In this document: piece after piece, positions 63,001 to 64,000 of the stretch | Position numbering within the stretch: the first letter of the stretch is position 1 | Layout: each line of letters opens with the position of its first letter | Assembly: GCF_018343665.1 (NCBI RefSeq) | Contig: NZ_JAGYPM010000001.1 | Location: 283,239-347,238, forward strand | Length of the DNA stretch: 64,000 nucleotides | Origin: Cytobacillus citreus | GTDB lineage: Bacteria > Bacillota > Bacilli > Bacillales > Cytobacillaceae | Direction: 5' to 3' | The notes under the pieces: model-generated | The model's database searches: none | The model's input: the letters and a program-made list of their open reading frames with translations, nothing else | Told to the model about the DNA's origin: nothing | Translations under genes and position numbers: made by a program

Positions 63001-64000
63001 TTATTTATAGACTGAATTTGTTTCCTTCTTTTTATTTCTATTTCTATTTTTATTTCTGAAAAACGCAATTCCTAATAAAAACAGGGGAATAATCGTTTGA
63101 ATAGTAACCGAATAAAAAGGGAATGCTGTGATTTCATAATGAATAAAGGCCATTGAACTAGGGACTGCCCAAAAACTAAATTCTACGATCAAAATTCCAA
63201 TAGGCCAGACAAGTGGCCGATAATCCTCAATATTTAGCCACTGAGCTGTACCTAAAACAACCACATAGAAAAACACTGAAATCTTTACAAATGTTCCTAA
63301 AATCCAAATAGCCATTGTGACTGATTCAAGATTTTCAAAAAAATCAGCAATACTAATATACCGGCTAATATTCATCAGTGGGTAAGTCTTTGAAGAAGTA
63401 GTATTTCCTAATATAAACAAAACAATTAAGTTCACAACAACTAATGTAATCATTACAGCAAAAACTGTTAATATCCCGTATTTACTGCCTTTTTTCTTAT
63501 CAGCTAAAAAAGGCAGTAAAAAAATAGTGATAAAAAATTCTGAGAACCATCCGCCTGGCACTACGGCACCCTTGATAGGAGGAAGGAGCCCTCTTTCTAA
63601 AATTGGAAAAATATTACTAAACTCATATTCTGGGCTCAATAATATAATCAATAAAAAGAGTGGTACGAAAAAAAGCGGGAAAAGCACCTGCGTTATTCGC
63701 CCTAGTACCTCTAAACCTCCATAAACGGCAAAAGCACAAAGGAGCACCATTGAAACAATTACAACAATTATCGGTGTTTGAAAAAGAAAAGAGCTAACGA
63801 TAAATTCGGCGTAAGATCTAGTAATCCCTCCAGTAGATTGGATATAGAAAAATAAGAAGGCAAGTCCGAGGATCTTTCCTGGAATTCGACCAATAATCTG
63901 TTCACTAAATTGAATAACTGTTTTCTCCGGGTAAAGCTTGTGTAACCGGACAGAAATAAAGACTGTTAAAAATCCTATAATGGACGCAAAAATAGGAGAA
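63001..64000 (-). CDS. GerAB/ArcD/ProY-type spore germination permease, N-terminus outside window
   Basis: About 332 residues are visible, and the frame is open to the right edge, so the first 30-60 are missing. Around nine helices of an amino acid permease-like fold; TVFISVRLHKLYPEKTVIQFSEQIIG, GLAFLFFYIQSTGGI and SMVLLCAFAVYGGLEVLGR resemble GerAB subunits of nutrient germinant receptors in the spore inner membrane. gerAA and gerAC partners, if present, lie outside the window. Confidence 0.85.
   Translation of the reverse strand, partial: SPIFASIIGFLTVFISVRLHKLYPEKTVIQFSEQIIGRIPGKILGLAFLFFYIQSTGGITRSYAEFIVSSFLFQTPIIVVIVSMVLLCAFAVYGGLEVLGRITQVLFPLFFVPLFLLIILLSPEYEFSNIFPILERGLLPPIKGAVVPGGWFSEFFITIFLLPFLADKKKGSKYGILTVFAVMITLVVVNLIVLFILGNTTSSKTYPLMNISRYISIADFFENLESVTMAIWILGTFVKISVFFYVVVLGTAQWLNIEDYRPLVWPIGILIVEFSFWAVPSSMAFIHYEITAFPFYSVTIQTIIPLFLLGIAFFRNKNRNRNKKKETNSVYK

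Noticed and set aside
1-64000. CRISPR arrays, complete insertion sequences, toxin-antitoxin or phage-defence systems
   Set aside because: No regularly spaced repeats, no transposase, and no defence gene pair was found; the multi-copy repeats are hairpin elements without coding capacity.

Overview
The window is low-GC Gram-positive DNA from an endospore-forming member of the Bacillaceae, by inference outside the B. subtilis group. The evidence is AGGAGG-type ribosome binding sites, many TTG/GTG starts, spore coat, spoVA and germination genes, a cytochrome aa3 quinol oxidase operon, and long stretches whose gene order follows the yjbK-yjcH part of the B. subtilis chromosome. The species cannot be named from this stretch.

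Layout. 1-20.1 kb is a conserved core: CYTH protein (cut by the window edge), yjbL, the small (p)ppGpp synthetase yjbM, NAD kinase, an RluA-type pseudouridine synthase, prpE, mgtE, the antiporter yjbQ, fabI behind a FapR operator, cotO, cotY/Z, a DUF1360 gene, an extra spoVA operon (lipoprotein-spoVAC-spoVAD-spoVAE), spoVIF behind a candidate SigG promoter, yjcD, yjcF, yjcG and yjcH. 20.4-24.2 kb is a TAXI-TRAP uptake operon. 24.4-25.9 kb is an ABC-2 type exporter. 26-33.5 kb is an accessory segment that starts at a tRNA-Val next to a 5'-truncated tyrosine integrase. It holds a TsdA-like di-heme cytochrome c and a secreted D-aminoacylase-like enzyme among several decayed genes. 33.5-37.3 kb is qoxABCD on the minus strand, with a Rex/Fnr-like palindrome upstream. 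38-48 kb carries a MocR-type regulator, hemQ, an arginine/lysine decarboxylase-family gene, deoC, a BenE-type transporter, and a polar amino acid ABC transporter controlled by a clear lysine riboswitch. 48.6-59.4 kb mixes intact genes (aldo/keto reductase, pncA, a nadD-like gene, a phosphodiesterase, a UMF1-type MFS gene, and yjlC-ndh behind a Rex box) with three genes that have lost internal segments: an RND pump, pncB and an acetolactate-synthase-like gene. The end holds an amidase-domain exported protein, an M20 hydrolase and a partial gerAB-type gene.

How the genes work together. The main functional modules are spore formation and germination (coat proteins, DPA transport by SpoVA, GerAB), NAD supply (NAD kinase, PncA, decayed PncB, NadD-like), aerobic respiration and heme (qoxABCD, NDH-2, HemQ), and nutrient uptake (TRAP, lysine-controlled ABC transporter, BenE).

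The least explained signal is a set of intergenic repeats 60-360 bp long. They are built from nested hairpins that share an ACAGGACGT core, and they fall into families that exchange modules. Copies differ in length mainly by inserts inside hairpin loops. They abut ribosome binding sites or stop codons of neighbouring genes, and one lies inside the lysine-controlled ABC operon. I recall similar sequences in other Bacillaceae genomes but cannot check this here. No CRISPR array, complete insertion sequence, rRNA gene or intact prophage was seen.
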